Shown: positions 1 to 7,855 of the stretch, in pieces
Layout: each line of letters starts with the position of its first letter
Numbering within the stretch: the stretch's first letter is position 1
Source: Deltaproteobacteria bacterium
GTDB lineage: Bacteria > Desulfobacterota > Desulfobacteria > Desulfobacterales > B30-G6
Direction: 5' to 3'
DNA length: 16,004 bases
NCBI GenBank assembly: GCA_003647375.1
Contig: QMMS01000075.1
Location: forward strand, 1-16,004
Translations under genes and position numbers: made by a program
Notes under the pieces: model-generated
Told to the model about the DNA's origin: nothing
What the model saw: the letters and a program-made list of their open reading frames with translations, nothing else
The model's database searches: none

Positions 1-222
1 AATTTTATCAAGTGAAGATCCGGCTGATTCCATGATGATTTTAATATTCTCCAAGGCCAGCCTTGCTTCATTTTCAATGGTGCCGGTTGTCAATTGATTG
101 GTTGAAGGGTCAACCGCACCCTGCCCGGATATATATATCATGTCCTTATAGATTACCGCCTGTGAATACGGCCCCCCCAGTTCTGCTGCCTTATCCGTGT
201 GAAATGAAATTTTTTCGGCCAT
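1..222 (-). CDS. ridA: RidA family reactive-intermediate deaminase (5' part, cut by window edge)
   Basis: Seen: reading the minus strand from ATG at 222 gives 74 codons without a stop, running off the left edge. The N-terminus has the family's GPYSQAV signature (about residues 17-23), then an IYISGQ strand and a DP...L..G....E....ALENI..I...AG segment typical of RidA/YjgF/UK114 proteins (about 125-130 aa when whole). A very G-rich ribosome-binding stretch (GGGGGAGGGGG) ends 5 bases before the ATG. Known for the family: RidA trimers hydrolyse reactive enamine/imine intermediates such as 2-aminoacrylate released by PLP enzymes. The catalytic arginine (Arg105 region) lies outside the window, so true RidA cannot be separated from other YjgF-subfamily members. 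It lies downstream of the efflux operon on the same strand, with 141 bp and a probable terminator between, so it is probably transcribed on its own. Confidence 0.88.
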   Translation of the reverse strand, partial: MAEKISFHTDKAAELGGPYSQAVIYKDMIYISGQGAVDPSTNQLTTGTIENEARLALENIKIIMESAGSSLDKI

Positions 223-267
223 AATACCCCCTCCCCCCCAAAAACTTATGAACAACTTTATTCCAGC

Positions 268-294
268 AAGAAAACCTGGTCATTTGGGCCAGGT
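268..294 (-). terminator. Probable intrinsic terminator after the efflux operon
   Basis: On the minus strand, about 70 bases past the stop of the RND permease gene, ACCTGG (294-289) and CCAGGT (279-274) form a 6-bp stem with a 9-base loop, followed at once by TTTTCTT. The stem is short but has four G-C pairs, and it lies between the permease stop and the ridA start. It could end the adaptor-permease transcript and isolate ridA. Inferred from the sequence pattern only. Confidence 0.45.
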
Positions 295-363
295 ATCTAC
301 AATGCACGACTATGTCGCTTTTGACGAAAGGTTTATCCGCCTATTTTGTGGTGGGCTAAAATA

Positions 364-3300
364 TTATTCCTCTTCTTCAGACAAGCCTGTTATTCGGTAA
401 AAGGGCTTCCAGTAGGCTTTTTGTATCCATTTAATCGTAGAAGTCATGGTCTGGCTGCTCGTGTAAACCAGCGCATAAAGGGTTGGAACCACCAGGAGCG
501 TCAATAATGTGGCAAGCGCCAGGCCAAAGATAACCGCACTGGCCATGGAACTCCACCACTGTGTCGATGCGCTGATCCACGACATTTTCATCTCGTGAAA
601 ATCGTATGATATCCCTGTAACCATCGGCAAAAGTCCGAGGATCGTGGTTATTGCAGTCAACAATACGGGCCTTAGGCGTGTACATCCCGCAGCAATGATG
701 GCCTCTTTAAACGGCATCCCTCTCTTGTTCAGCCGATTGGTATAATCGATCAGCACGATGGCATTGTTGACAACGACGCCTGCCAGTGAAATGACACCGA
801 CACCTGTCATGATGATACCGAAGGGATACTCCATCACCGCAAGCCCCAGGAAAACACCCCCTAGCGAGAGAATAACCGATGTCAGGATAATCAGCGGCTG
901 GGCAATCGAATTGAACTGTGTAACCAGAATGAGCATGATGAGAAAAAGAGCCGCTGCAAACGCTTTTGTCAAAAAGGCTTCCGCCTGTTCCTGTTCTTCC
1001 TGTTCTCCGGTAAATCGCATCTTATACCCCGGCGGCAAACTGATGTTTGACATATATTTTTCAGCCTGTGCCCTCACCACCGGGCCTGGAATATGCGTTT
1101 CATCAACATCGGCCTTTACCGTGACAACCCGTTCATGATTCACGCGGTTGATCTGCCCCAATCCTCCGGTCACTTCAAAGCTTGCAATCGTACTCAACGG
1201 AATGAGCCCATTGCCCGTGGGAATAAGGAGCTCACGAAGGATGTCTGTCGACTTTCTGTCTGCTTCCGACAATTGAACCGTAATATCGAAATCCTCATCC
1301 CCCTCGCGATAGGTGGATACTTTTGTTCCATTGAAAGCGACTTTCAAAACAAACCCGATGACCTCGGTAGACAAACCCAGCAACGAAGCCTTCTGGCGGT
1401 CGACCCGAACGCTTACAGTCGGTGATCCGGAAACAAAATCATCCTGAATATCCTGCACAAAAGGAATTTTTCCCAATACTCTCGTGACCTCCCGGGATAT
1501 GCGTCCGAGAACGGCGAAGTTGTCCCCGGAAATTTCGATATTGATGGGCGCTCCGGTGGGCGGGCCTTCCTCCTGGACGGAGATGGTTATTTTGGCTCCC
1601 GGAATATCTTTGATCCGTTTTCTGATCTCTTCCACCGTTATAAAAGAGGACTCCGGACGTTCTTCCAGATCATGAAACTGGACACCAATATGATTGGGCG
1701 AGGTGCTTTCAAACATGGAGCTTCCACCGATCACCGCAACCGTTCGGGAATAAATGTCCTTCACATTTGCCAGATCCGTCAAGCCGGTGTATTGCCTGCC
1801 ACCCCGAAGCGTATGGTTTTTTTTCTCCGTATCGGCATAATAACACTCGGCAGGATCTATATGAGCCTCGATGATTGACTGTTCAGCGCCGTTGCAGATG
1901 GCGGCTTCCACCTGCCTGGAAATACGATCGGAAAAATTAATATCCGCACCTTCTGAGACATCCAGGTTAACGTATATACTGTTCGGCTCTATATTGGGGA
2001 AAAACTCGACAGGCTTTTCCAGACCGATTCGATACATCCAGATCATGGTCATAGCCACAACAGCCAGAAGAGCCATCAAGAGAACGGCCAGTCGATGGTT
2101 TAGCGCGCCTTCCAGGAGTCTGCGATATCCCTTGAGCAGGGGGCCCCGGATCGCAATTGGCGCCTCCCCGGCCTGTTCGATATCTTCTGCCGTAGCTCGT
2201 TTCTTTGCAAATGGGTGACCAAAAGGCAACTTCAGGAATATGGCCGCTAGTGCAGGATTGATGACCATGGCAACAAAAAGAGAAGAGGCCAGCGTAACCA
2301 TAACCGTTTTGGGCAGATAAGACATAAATTCACCCATGATGCCCGGCCAGAAAATCAGCGGGAAAAAAGCAGCCAGCGTTGTCAGTGTAGATGCTATGAC
2401 GGGTTGTGCCACCTCACTCGTTGCTTTCATGGCGGCCTGTATTCTCGGTACCCCCTGCTCCATATACCGATAAATATTTTCAACAATTACGATGGCGTTG
2501 TCCACCAGCATTCCCAGCGCCAGGGTCAATGAAAACAGGACAACCATGTTCAACGTGATGCCGAGGGCACCCAACAACACAAAGGAGATAAACATTGAAA
2601 AGGGAATTGCCATGCTTACCAGAAAAGCATTCCGGACTCCCAGGAAAAATAACAACACGACAATGACAAGAATCAGACCTGTAATGATATTATTCTCCAG
2701 ATCGGACACCATGATCCGGATATCTTTGGCCTGGTCCATGAGCTTGGTGATTTCCGTTCCGGTGGGCCAGGTATGCCTTTTCTCATCGACAATGTCCGAC
2801 ACCTTGTCCGTAATACCCAAAATATTCTCACCGGCGCGTTTTTTTATCTGTATGTTGACAGCCTCCTGCCCGTTCAATCTTGAACGACCCTCTTCATCCT
2901 TGAATCCGTCCACCACGCGCGCGACATCTCTGAGATAAACCGGCTGACCATCATGTACACCAACGATCAATCCATAAATCTCATCCGGCGTTCTGAATTC
3001 TCCCGGTACTCTCAACTGGAAACGGCCATCTCCCATTCTGATAGCGCCGCCGGACACATTCTGATTTTCCTGTGCGATAACATCCTGAAGCATTAGAATG
3101 GGCAGACCGAAATAAGCGAGCTTGTCCGGGTAGGGCTCAACCCTTATTTCCCTTTCCAAACCACCGGTAACATCCACTTCAAGTACGCCGGGTATGGACT
3201 CGAACTCCTCTTCAAGGTCTTCGGCAATTTCTTTCAGGCACTTGAGACCGCAGGTTCCGGACAGGGAAAAAACAACGATGGGAAGTTCGGATATGTTGAT

Positions 3301-3693
3301 TTCCATCACCTCAGGGTCATCTTCCAGGTCCTGAGGCAATTCGGCTTTGGCCAGATCCACTTTGTCCTTTGTCTTAGGCAGAACATCATCGATATCCGTC
3401 CCCGCGACAAATTCAATTATGATAGAGCTCTTCCCCTCGGTACTGGAGGATTCAATTTTTTTCACCCCTTCAAGACCTTTGAGCTTTTTTTCGATGGGTA
3501 TGGTTATGGCGCTCTCAATATCTTCCGGTGCAACACCGGCATAATCTGTCATGATAAACACGAAAGGGATTGTGATGTCCGGGGCTGATTCTCTTGGCAG
3601 GGAAAAATAAGACAGCGGTCCGAAGACGAGAATCATGAGTGCCAGCACCATCACGCTGGTTCTTTTCTTGACAGCCAGATCGGAAACAATCAT
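364..3693 (-). CDS. RND-family efflux permease (AcrB/HAE1-like inner-membrane transporter)
   Basis: A 1109-residue protein, the usual length for RND exporters, with the duplicated layout: TM1 at about 12-31, a large periplasmic loop, TM2-TM6 at about 335-490, a TM7 at about 535-553, a second periplasmic loop, and TM8-TM12 at about 905-1078. The TM4 motif GMLVDNAIVIVENI (394-407) keeps the proton-relay Asp398 (AcrB D407), but the second Asp (AcrB D408) is Asn399. In TM10, GVVVNNAIVLIDY has Asn976 where AcrB has Lys940; such variants occur in the wider family. The first periplasmic domain has an unusual C-x3-C (Cys148, Cys152), and the second has Cys600 and Cys617. Known: RND permeases pump substrates out as trimers using the proton gradient, with an adaptor and an outer-membrane channel. 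The adaptor gene is directly upstream with an ATGA overlap, so the two are translationally coupled. No outer-membrane channel gene is in the window. Substrate cannot be inferred; the C-terminal EEEE tail carries no known signal. Confidence 0.95.
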   Translation of the reverse strand: MIVSDLAVKKRTSVMVLALMILVFGPLSYFSLPRESAPDITIPFVFIMTDYAGVAPEDIESAITIPIEKKLKGLEGVKKIESSSTEGKSSIIIEFVAGTDIDDVLPKTKDKVDLAKAELPQDLEDDPEVMEINISELPIVVFSLSGTCGLKCLKEIAEDLEEEFESIPGVLEVDVTGGLEREIRVEPYPDKLAYFGLPILMLQDVIAQENQNVSGGAIRMGDGRFQLRVPGEFRTPDEIYGLIVGVHDGQPVYLRDVARVVDGFKDEEGRSRLNGQEAVNIQIKKRAGENILGITDKVSDIVDEKRHTWPTGTEITKLMDQAKDIRIMVSDLENNIITGLILVIVVLLFFLGVRNAFLVSMAIPFSMFISFVLLGALGITLNMVVLFSLTLALGMLVDNAIVIVENIYRYMEQGVPRIQAAMKATSEVAQPVIASTLTTLAAFFPLIFWPGIMGEFMSYLPKTVMVTLASSLFVAMVINPALAAIFLKLPFGHPFAKKRATAEDIEQAGEAPIAIRGPLLKGYRRLLEGALNHRLAVLLMALLAVVAMTMIWMYRIGLEKPVEFFPNIEPNSIYVNLDVSEGADINFSDRISRQVEAAICNGAEQSIIEAHIDPAECYYADTEKKNHTLRGGRQYTGLTDLANVKDIYSRTVAVIGGSSMFESTSPNHIGVQFHDLEERPESSFITVEEIRKRIKDIPGAKITISVQEEGPPTGAPINIEISGDNFAVLGRISREVTRVLGKIPFVQDIQDDFVSGSPTVSVRVDRQKASLLGLSTEVIGFVLKVAFNGTKVSTYREGDEDFDITVQLSEADRKSTDILRELLIPTGNGLIPLSTIASFEVTGGLGQINRVNHERVVTVKADVDETHIPGPVVRAQAEKYMSNISLPPGYKMRFTGEQEEQEQAEAFLTKAFAAALFLIMLILVTQFNSIAQPLIILTSVILSLGGVFLGLAVMEYPFGIIMTGVGVISLAGVVVNNAIVLIDYTNRLNKRGMPFKEAIIAAGCTRLRPVLLTAITTILGLLPMVTGISYDFHEMKMSWISASTQWWSSMASAVIFGLALATLLTLLVVPTLYALVYTSSQTMTSTIKWIQKAYWKPFYRITGLSEEEE

Positions 3694-4838
3694 AAAGCCA
3701 GTATCTCCCGCACATCCAAAACATTCTTTATGACTTCAATGGGCTGACCATCATTTAAAAGCCGATGTCCCACGACGATAACCTTATCGTTTGCCGATAT
3801 CCCGGAAGTGATGTGAACCTGCCAGTCAACCAGCTGCCCCAATACAACCGGTGTTTTTTTGGCTGAACCGTCATTTTCTATATAGACAAACTGCTCGTCA
3901 CCCTGATTGATGACCGCATACAGTGGTATCACCAGTGCATTTTCATGCACAGCTCTTATGAGCTCAACACGGGCAAACATGCCCGGCAGAATATGGCCGT
4001 CCGTATTGGGGATTTCCAGTTCGAGATCGAACAGACGTGCCAGGTTCCTGGGTTGCCTGGACAGGAAAACCTTTTTTCCTGTTATGCGCCTTTTTTCGAG
4101 GGCGTCGATAATCACCGTCGCTTCATTCAGATCGAGAAAAAAGGCGACGTCGCTTTCGGGTATGCCCACGGTTACTTTTACGTCTGATAGACGAAGTATT
4201 TGCGCCACCGGATCTCCCACACCGAGAAAGCTACCCTGCTTGGCGATGATCTCATTGACCTGCCCCTTTATGGGAGCCGAAATCCGGGTTCTGTTCAAAG
4301 CCAGTTTGGCTTCTTTCTGCTGAGCAGAGACATCGTTCAGTCTGGCTTCGATTTCATCGAGTCTGCTTGCCGCGGTAATCTTCTTTTTATCCAGGGAATA
4401 GATTCGGTCGTATTCCAGTTTGGCCAGCCGATGGTTCGCTTCTATGCGGGCAAGTCGGGACCTGTAATCACGATCATCCAGCTTCGCGAGGACCTGGCCT
4501 CGCGTGACCTGTGCCCCTTCTTTTGTCAGGATCTGAACAACCTGCCCGGAAACCTCCGTTTTTACCCAAAGATCTTCTCCGGGTTCAACATATCCCGGGA
4601 GTTTAATCGTATCTTCCAGGCGTCTGGGTATAGCTGTTAAGGTAATGACCCTGACAGAAGGAATGTCCTTTCTGATCGCTTCCTGTTTGGCTTTTTCCAG
4701 TCTCGAACGCTCCGTTCGGATGTCTTGGTAGAGACTGAAAATGAAGACGGCTATACACAGGACAATAGCCCAGGGAAATAACCCCCATATCCGTCTGAGA
4801 AGTTTTGATTTTCCGGTTGTTTGATTCATTTTGTCCAT
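3690..4838 (-). CDS. RND efflux periplasmic adaptor (HlyD/AcrA membrane-fusion protein)
   Basis: A 382-residue adaptor. Residues about 16-38 form one N-terminal membrane anchor (LFPWAIVLCIAVFIFSLY) with no lipobox, so it is anchored by TM rather than lipid. A first biotinyl-lipoyl half follows (about 85-122, VSGQVVQILTKEGAQVTRGQ), then an alpha-helical hairpin (about 122-185), then the second lipoyl half (about 186-212, ISAPIKGQVNEI...G.FLGVGDPV). A beta-barrel (about 218-295) and a membrane-proximal domain (about 300-375) complete it. Role: it bridges the RND permease and an outer-membrane channel. It is first in the operon and its TGA overlaps the permease ATG. The start is uncertain: ATG at 4838 has no good Shine-Dalgarno, and a second in-frame ATG (residue 4, 4829) is equally possible; both keep the anchor. 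A 31-base inverted repeat 25 bases upstream may be its control site. Confidence 0.94.
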   Translation of the reverse strand: MDKMNQTTGKSKLLRRIWGLFPWAIVLCIAVFIFSLYQDIRTERSRLEKAKQEAIRKDIPSVRVITLTAIPRRLEDTIKLPGYVEPGEDLWVKTEVSGQVVQILTKEGAQVTRGQVLAKLDDRDYRSRLARIEANHRLAKLEYDRIYSLDKKKITAASRLDEIEARLNDVSAQQKEAKLALNRTRISAPIKGQVNEIIAKQGSFLGVGDPVAQILRLSDVKVTVGIPESDVAFFLDLNEATVIIDALEKRRITGKKVFLSRQPRNLARLFDLELEIPNTDGHILPGMFARVELIRAVHENALVIPLYAVINQGDEQFVYIENDGSAKKTPVVLGQLVDWQVHITSGISANDKVIVVGHRLLNDGQPIEVIKNVLDVREILAL

Positions 4839-4862
4839 CTTTAATGATAGGGTATTAAGCTC

Positions 4863-4893
4863 ACTTTACCCCGACCTTGGGGTTTAGTAAAGT
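4863..4893. promoter_or_regulatory. Inverted repeat in the divergent region upstream of the efflux operon
   Basis: ACTTTAC (4863-4869) and GTAAAGT (4887-4893) are perfect 7-bp inverted arms. Inside them CCCC (4869-4872) faces GGGG (4879-4882), with a TTTA stretch unpaired on one side. It starts 25 bases before the adaptor's first ATG, in the 233-bp gap between two divergent operons. Position and symmetry fit either an operator for an efflux regulator or a hairpin in the 5' leader of the efflux mRNA. No regulator gene is adjacent, and I could not place a convincing -35/-10 pair around it. Confidence 0.4.
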
Positions 4894-5071
4894 TGCGTCA
4901 TTCAAAATACGCGTTTCTAACAACTTGGATTGCCTCTGAAAAGGCACTGTCTGCTTTAAATAGCACTTTTTCAACAATGGATAAAGCAAATTTTGCTTGC
5001 GTGAACAATGATTTAAAAGTATATGTTAAAATTTTGTACAAGGATAATCACCTTCAACGCTTTGGACTCAA

Positions 5072-6121
5072 ATGAATTTAAATGCATATAAAAAACAGGC
5101 AGAATCGGCCTTTGATATTGAAGCGATTACAACATTAATCGCCAAAACTCAGAGAAAAAACGGCGAAATTCCATGGAACCCCGGCGCTAAAACAGATCCC
5201 TGGGACCACGTTGAGGCGGCGATTGGACTTTCCATCGGGGGCCATTTTGAGGAAGCGAGACAGGCTTATCGATGGCTGGCAGACATGCAACTAAAGGACG
5301 GCAGCTGGTACTCATCCTATATCAACAGCATTCCTGAAGATAGAACCAGGGAAAGCAACATGTCCTCCTATCTGGCTGTCGGCCTGTTTCATTATTTTCT
5401 CATGACCGGCGACACAGCATTTCTGAACACCCTGTGGCAACCCATGTGTGGCGGCATTGCGTTCGCACTCAGTCTCCAAACACCCAACGGTGATATTTAC
5501 TGGGCCATCAGCCCTGAAGAGAAAGTCGACAAAATGGCCCTTCTCACAGGCGCCAGTTCAATCTTCATGAGCCTTAAATGTGCACTACATATTGCCAATG
5601 TACTGGGCCGTTCAATGCCGGATTGGCAATCAGCATTGCTCAGATTAGGCGACGCTATCAAGAATAAGACCTATCTGTTCAATATAGCCAAATCCCGATT
5701 TTCCATGGACTGGTTTTACCCCATACTTTCAGGCTGCATCACCGGCGACGAAGCACAGAAACGAATTGACGCCTATTGGAAAAAGTTTGTCATCAGGGAC
5801 CAGGGTGTTAAGTGCGTATCCGACGAGCCCTGGGTAACAATTGCCGAAACCTCCGAGTTGTCCCTGGCGCTGACCGCCATGGGTAATGTCGAGCTTTCAC
5901 GGATCGTGTTCAATTGGATTTGCGACAGAAAATTCGATGATGGTTCCTATTGGTGCGGATTTACCTACCCCGATATCATTACCTGGCCTGAGGATAAAAT
6001 CGCCTGGAGCAACGCCGTTGTCCTTATGGCTGCCGATGCAATATACCAGCTGACACCGGCCAGCCATCTGTTCAATCATCGTTTCTGGAACACACTTCCG
6101 TTTATTCAGCTACCTAAATGA
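5072..6121 (+). CDS. Prenyltransferase/squalene-cyclase-like alpha-toroid protein, function unknown
   Basis: A 349-residue soluble-looking protein with no signal peptide or TM. It resembles proteins labelled 'prenyltransferase' because of squalene-oxidase/prenyltransferase-type helical repeats: KNGEIPWNPG...DPWDHVEAAIGL (29-52), AYRWLADMQLKDGSW (65-79), LQTPNGDIYWAI (135-146), SMDWFYPILSGC (211-222), DEPWVTIAETSELSLAL (251-267), RKFDDGSYWCGFTYP (286-300) and a final helix pair (308-326). The Q..DG.W repeats and regular helix pairing indicate an (alpha/alpha) barrel. I do not see the DxDD motif of squalene-hopene cyclases or an obvious zinc triad of protein prenyltransferases, so neither activity is claimed. 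Acidic and tryptophan residues (D42, W44, D45, E48, D213, W214, E259) could line a pocket. The ATG at 5072 is the only plausible start after the in-frame stop at 5045, though its Shine-Dalgarno is weak (GGA, 5 bases away). Its TGA overlaps the ATG of the acyltransferase, so the two probably act together, most likely on a surface glycan or lipid precursor (inference). Confidence 0.85.
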   Translation: MNLNAYKKQAESAFDIEAITTLIAKTQRKNGEIPWNPGAKTDPWDHVEAAIGLSIGGHFEEARQAYRWLADMQLKDGSWYSSYINSIPEDRTRESNMSSYLAVGLFHYFLMTGDTAFLNTLWQPMCGGIAFALSLQTPNGDIYWAISPEEKVDKMALLTGASSIFMSLKCALHIANVLGRSMPDWQSALLRLGDAIKNKTYLFNIAKSRFSMDWFYPILSGCITGDEAQKRIDAYWKKFVIRDQGVKCVSDEPWVTIAETSELSLALTAMGNVELSRIVFNWICDRKFDDGSYWCGFTYPDIITWPEDKIAWSNAVVLMAADAIYQLTPASHLFNHRFWNTLPFIQLPK

Positions 6122-6837
6122 GAAAAGACCACAGACCCTATTATTTAAAAAAACTCCACACGCGGATTCAGGATCTATATGTAAAACACTTCATCAAACC
6201 ACAATTATCCTCCCTGGGAGCGGGCTTTACGTTTATGAAGCCCTGGCATGTCAAAATTTTCGGCACACCTATTCATATTGGAAAGTACGCGACCCTGATA
6301 GCTTCTTCGGATAACATAATCCGGATTTCCGTATGGTCGAATAGCGCTGACAAAGGATCCATCCACATGGGAAACCACTGCATGATCTGCCCCGGGGTCC
6401 GTATCGGATCTGCAGAACGCATCAATATCGGCGACAATTGTATGATTGCAAGCAACTCCTATATTGCCGATTCAGACTGGCATGACATCTATAACCGGAC
6501 TACAATGGGGAAAACGGCTCCTGTCGACATTGCGGATAATGTCTGGGTGGGGGAGGGTGCCATCGTTTGCAAAGGTGTCTCTATTGGAGAAAACAGCATC
6601 GTCGGAGCCGGCTCCGTGGTGGTAAGCGACATTCCACCGGGTTGTATTTCGGCGGGCAATCCTGCCAGAATCGTCAAGCGCCTCGATCCTAATAAAAAAA
6701 TGGTTACAAGGGCCCATTTTTTCGAAAACCCGGAGAAACTGTTTCAAGAGTTTGATCGCTTTGATCGCGTTCTTCTTGGAAAAAACAGTCTGCTTCATTG
6801 GATACGCCACCTGGTTTTGCCAGGCAAAAACGATTAG
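6118..6837 (+). CDS. Left-handed beta-helix (hexapeptide-repeat) acyltransferase
   Basis: A 239-residue protein. Hexapeptide-type turns run from about residue 51 to 185: IHIGKYATLIA, IHMGNHCMICPGVRIG, INIGDNCMIASNSYIA, VDIADNVWVGEGAIVCKGVSIGENSIVGAG, then the cap SDIPPGCISAGNPARIVKRL (170-189). The DSDWHD loop (118-123) carries His122, the usual catalytic His of the WbbJ/CatB/maltose-acetyltransferase fold, which transfers acetyl or other acyl groups from CoA (or ACP) to a sugar, antibiotic or similar hydroxyl/amine. The N-terminal 50 residues and the C-terminal 50 (basic-aromatic, HWIRHLVLPGK) are extensions outside the helix, suggesting membrane or partner contact. It has no Shine-Dalgarno of its own that I can see; the ATGA overlap with the alpha-toroid gene implies translational coupling. 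The acceptor is unknown; sugar O-acetylation is the most common role in the family. Confidence 0.9.
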   Translation: MRKDHRPYYLKKLHTRIQDLYVKHFIKPQLSSLGAGFTFMKPWHVKIFGTPIHIGKYATLIASSDNIIRISVWSNSADKGSIHMGNHCMICPGVRIGSAERINIGDNCMIASNSYIADSDWHDIYNRTTMGKTAPVDIADNVWVGEGAIVCKGVSIGENSIVGAGSVVVSDIPPGCISAGNPARIVKRLDPNKKMVTRAHFFENPEKLFQEFDRFDRVLLGKNSLLHWIRHLVLPGKND

Positions 6838-6911
6838 CCCGAACATTTCATGAAACTTGACGAGGCATCCTCTGTTTGTGAAATTTCCGGGTTAGCCTGA
6901 ACATTTCATGA
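6834..6911 (+). repeat. Duplicated 20-bp intergenic repeat with REP-like hairpin
   Basis: TTAGCCCGAACATTTCATGA (6834-6853) and TTAGCCTGAACATTTCATGA (6892-6911) match at 19 of 20 bases with a 58-base period. The first copy contains the acyltransferase stop codon and the second runs into the AGGAG of the next gene. The first copy forms the palindrome TTTCATGAAA (6846-6855) with the bases after it. Between the copies are a small GAGG-CAT-CCTC hairpin (6862-6872) and a stem beginning TGAAAT (6879-6884) that pairs with ATTTCA (6903-6908) inside the second copy. It looks like a short intergenic repeat element, possibly one of many in this genome; that cannot be tested from one window. Confidence 0.7.
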
Positions 6912-6918
6912 GGAGAAA

Positions 6919-7839
6919 ATGGAAAAACATTTGCTTTCTGAAAAGATAAGGAGCCTTTCCGACTCCGCAGGTATCGACACTGTGGGATTTGCAGATGCGT
7001 CCAAATTTACAGGCTATGCATTAAATCATCATCAAAGACGAGATCCGAAACTGACCCTGTCAAACGCAAGGTCTATTATTATTGCGGGTATCTATATCGG
7101 CGGAGTAACCTTACCAGATTGGGAAAACGTTTGGTATGGTCGAACGAGCAGGCTTTACCTTTCAGGTTTCTTTCTTGATGTCGTGAAACCACTTGCACCC
7201 ATAGCCGACTTTTTAAGGCAAAAAGGATATCAAGCCAAAATTTGTGATGGCACTTTAGAAGACGGCTCTATTCTTCCATTAAAGCTTGCTGCAATACGTG
7301 CAGGCCTGGGATGGCAAGGCAAGCATTCGCTGTTAATCTCCAAAAAGTTTGGGACGTTTTTAGCGCTTGGAGGAATTATAACAGATGCCGATTTAGAACA
7401 TAATACCATTGAAGAATCCGACAAATGCCGCAATTGCGATAAATGTCAAACAGCCTGCCCTTTAGCGGCGCTCAATAAACCCCATGTTCTGAATGTTAAA
7501 AAATGTATGTCCTTTCTATTACAGAATGATAAAATACCTGAAAGCTTGAAGCTGATTATGGAAAATAGAATAGGAGATTGTGAGATATGCCAAGAATCCT
7601 GCCCTTGGAATAAGAAGCACCTTAAATCTCCCTTAGTGACGAAACTGACCACTCATTTTCAAAAGAAAATAAAAGCTTGGGGAGATTCTTTCTATTTGCC
7701 AAATTTATGTAAACTGACAGAAAATGGATATAAAGATATGTTCGGTCACCTTAACACCGATGTTCCTTATGATCTATTTCACCGAAATGTTTTAATCGCG
7801 ATGGAAAGAGCGGAGAGACTCAACCCTATAGTTGCATAA
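6919..7839 (+). CDS. QueG-like double [4Fe-4S] iron-sulfur protein (possible epoxyqueuosine reductase)
   Basis: A 306-residue protein whose order matches QueG. A DUF1730-type N-terminal domain includes DGSILPLKLAAIRAGLGWQGKHSLLI (115-140), and Asp115 falls where the catalytic Asp of QueG sits, 18 residues counting through to AGLGW. A C-x2-C-x2-C-x3-CP ferredoxin motif follows (Cys170, 173, 176, 180), then KKCMSFL (Cys196) and NRIGDCEICQESCPWN (Cys221, 224, 228), the second-cluster arrangement of QueG. Known: QueG reduces epoxyqueuosine to queuosine in tRNA, using cobalamin and two clusters. It is about 70 residues shorter than E. coli QueG, and similar QueG-like paralogues of unknown role exist in anaerobes, so the exact function stays open. 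AGGAG at 6911-6915 sets the start. The gene is visibly AT-richer than its neighbours and follows a duplicated repeat, hinting at separate acquisition. No other queuosine gene is nearby. Confidence 0.85.
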   Translation: MEKHLLSEKIRSLSDSAGIDTVGFADASKFTGYALNHHQRRDPKLTLSNARSIIIAGIYIGGVTLPDWENVWYGRTSRLYLSGFFLDVVKPLAPIADFLRQKGYQAKICDGTLEDGSILPLKLAAIRAGLGWQGKHSLLISKKFGTFLALGGIITDADLEHNTIEESDKCRNCDKCQTACPLAALNKPHVLNVKKCMSFLLQNDKIPESLKLIMENRIGDCEICQESCPWNKKHLKSPLVTKLTTHFQKKIKAWGDSFYLPNLCKLTENGYKDMFGHLNTDVPYDLFHRNVLIAMERAERLNPIVA

Positions 7840-7855
7840 ACCAATAGATCAAACC

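Noticed and set aside
4200..4640. A 146-codon ORF antisense to the efflux adaptor, and similar long antisense ORFs across the permease gene
   Set aside because: They oppose clear family members with intact motifs; the translations are low-complexity or Cys/His-rich shadows with no family resemblance.
4893..5075. A 60-codon plus-strand ORF whose TGA overlaps the ATG of the toroid gene
   Set aside because: It needs a TTG start, begins inside the inverted repeat, has no ribosome-binding site, no recognisable family and AT-rich non-coding composition. Best read as the leader of the toroid gene.
5072..6121. Naming the toroid gene a squalene-hopene cyclase or protein prenyltransferase
   Set aside because: No DxDD motif is visible and no clear zinc-binding triad; it is also far shorter than squalene-hopene cyclases.
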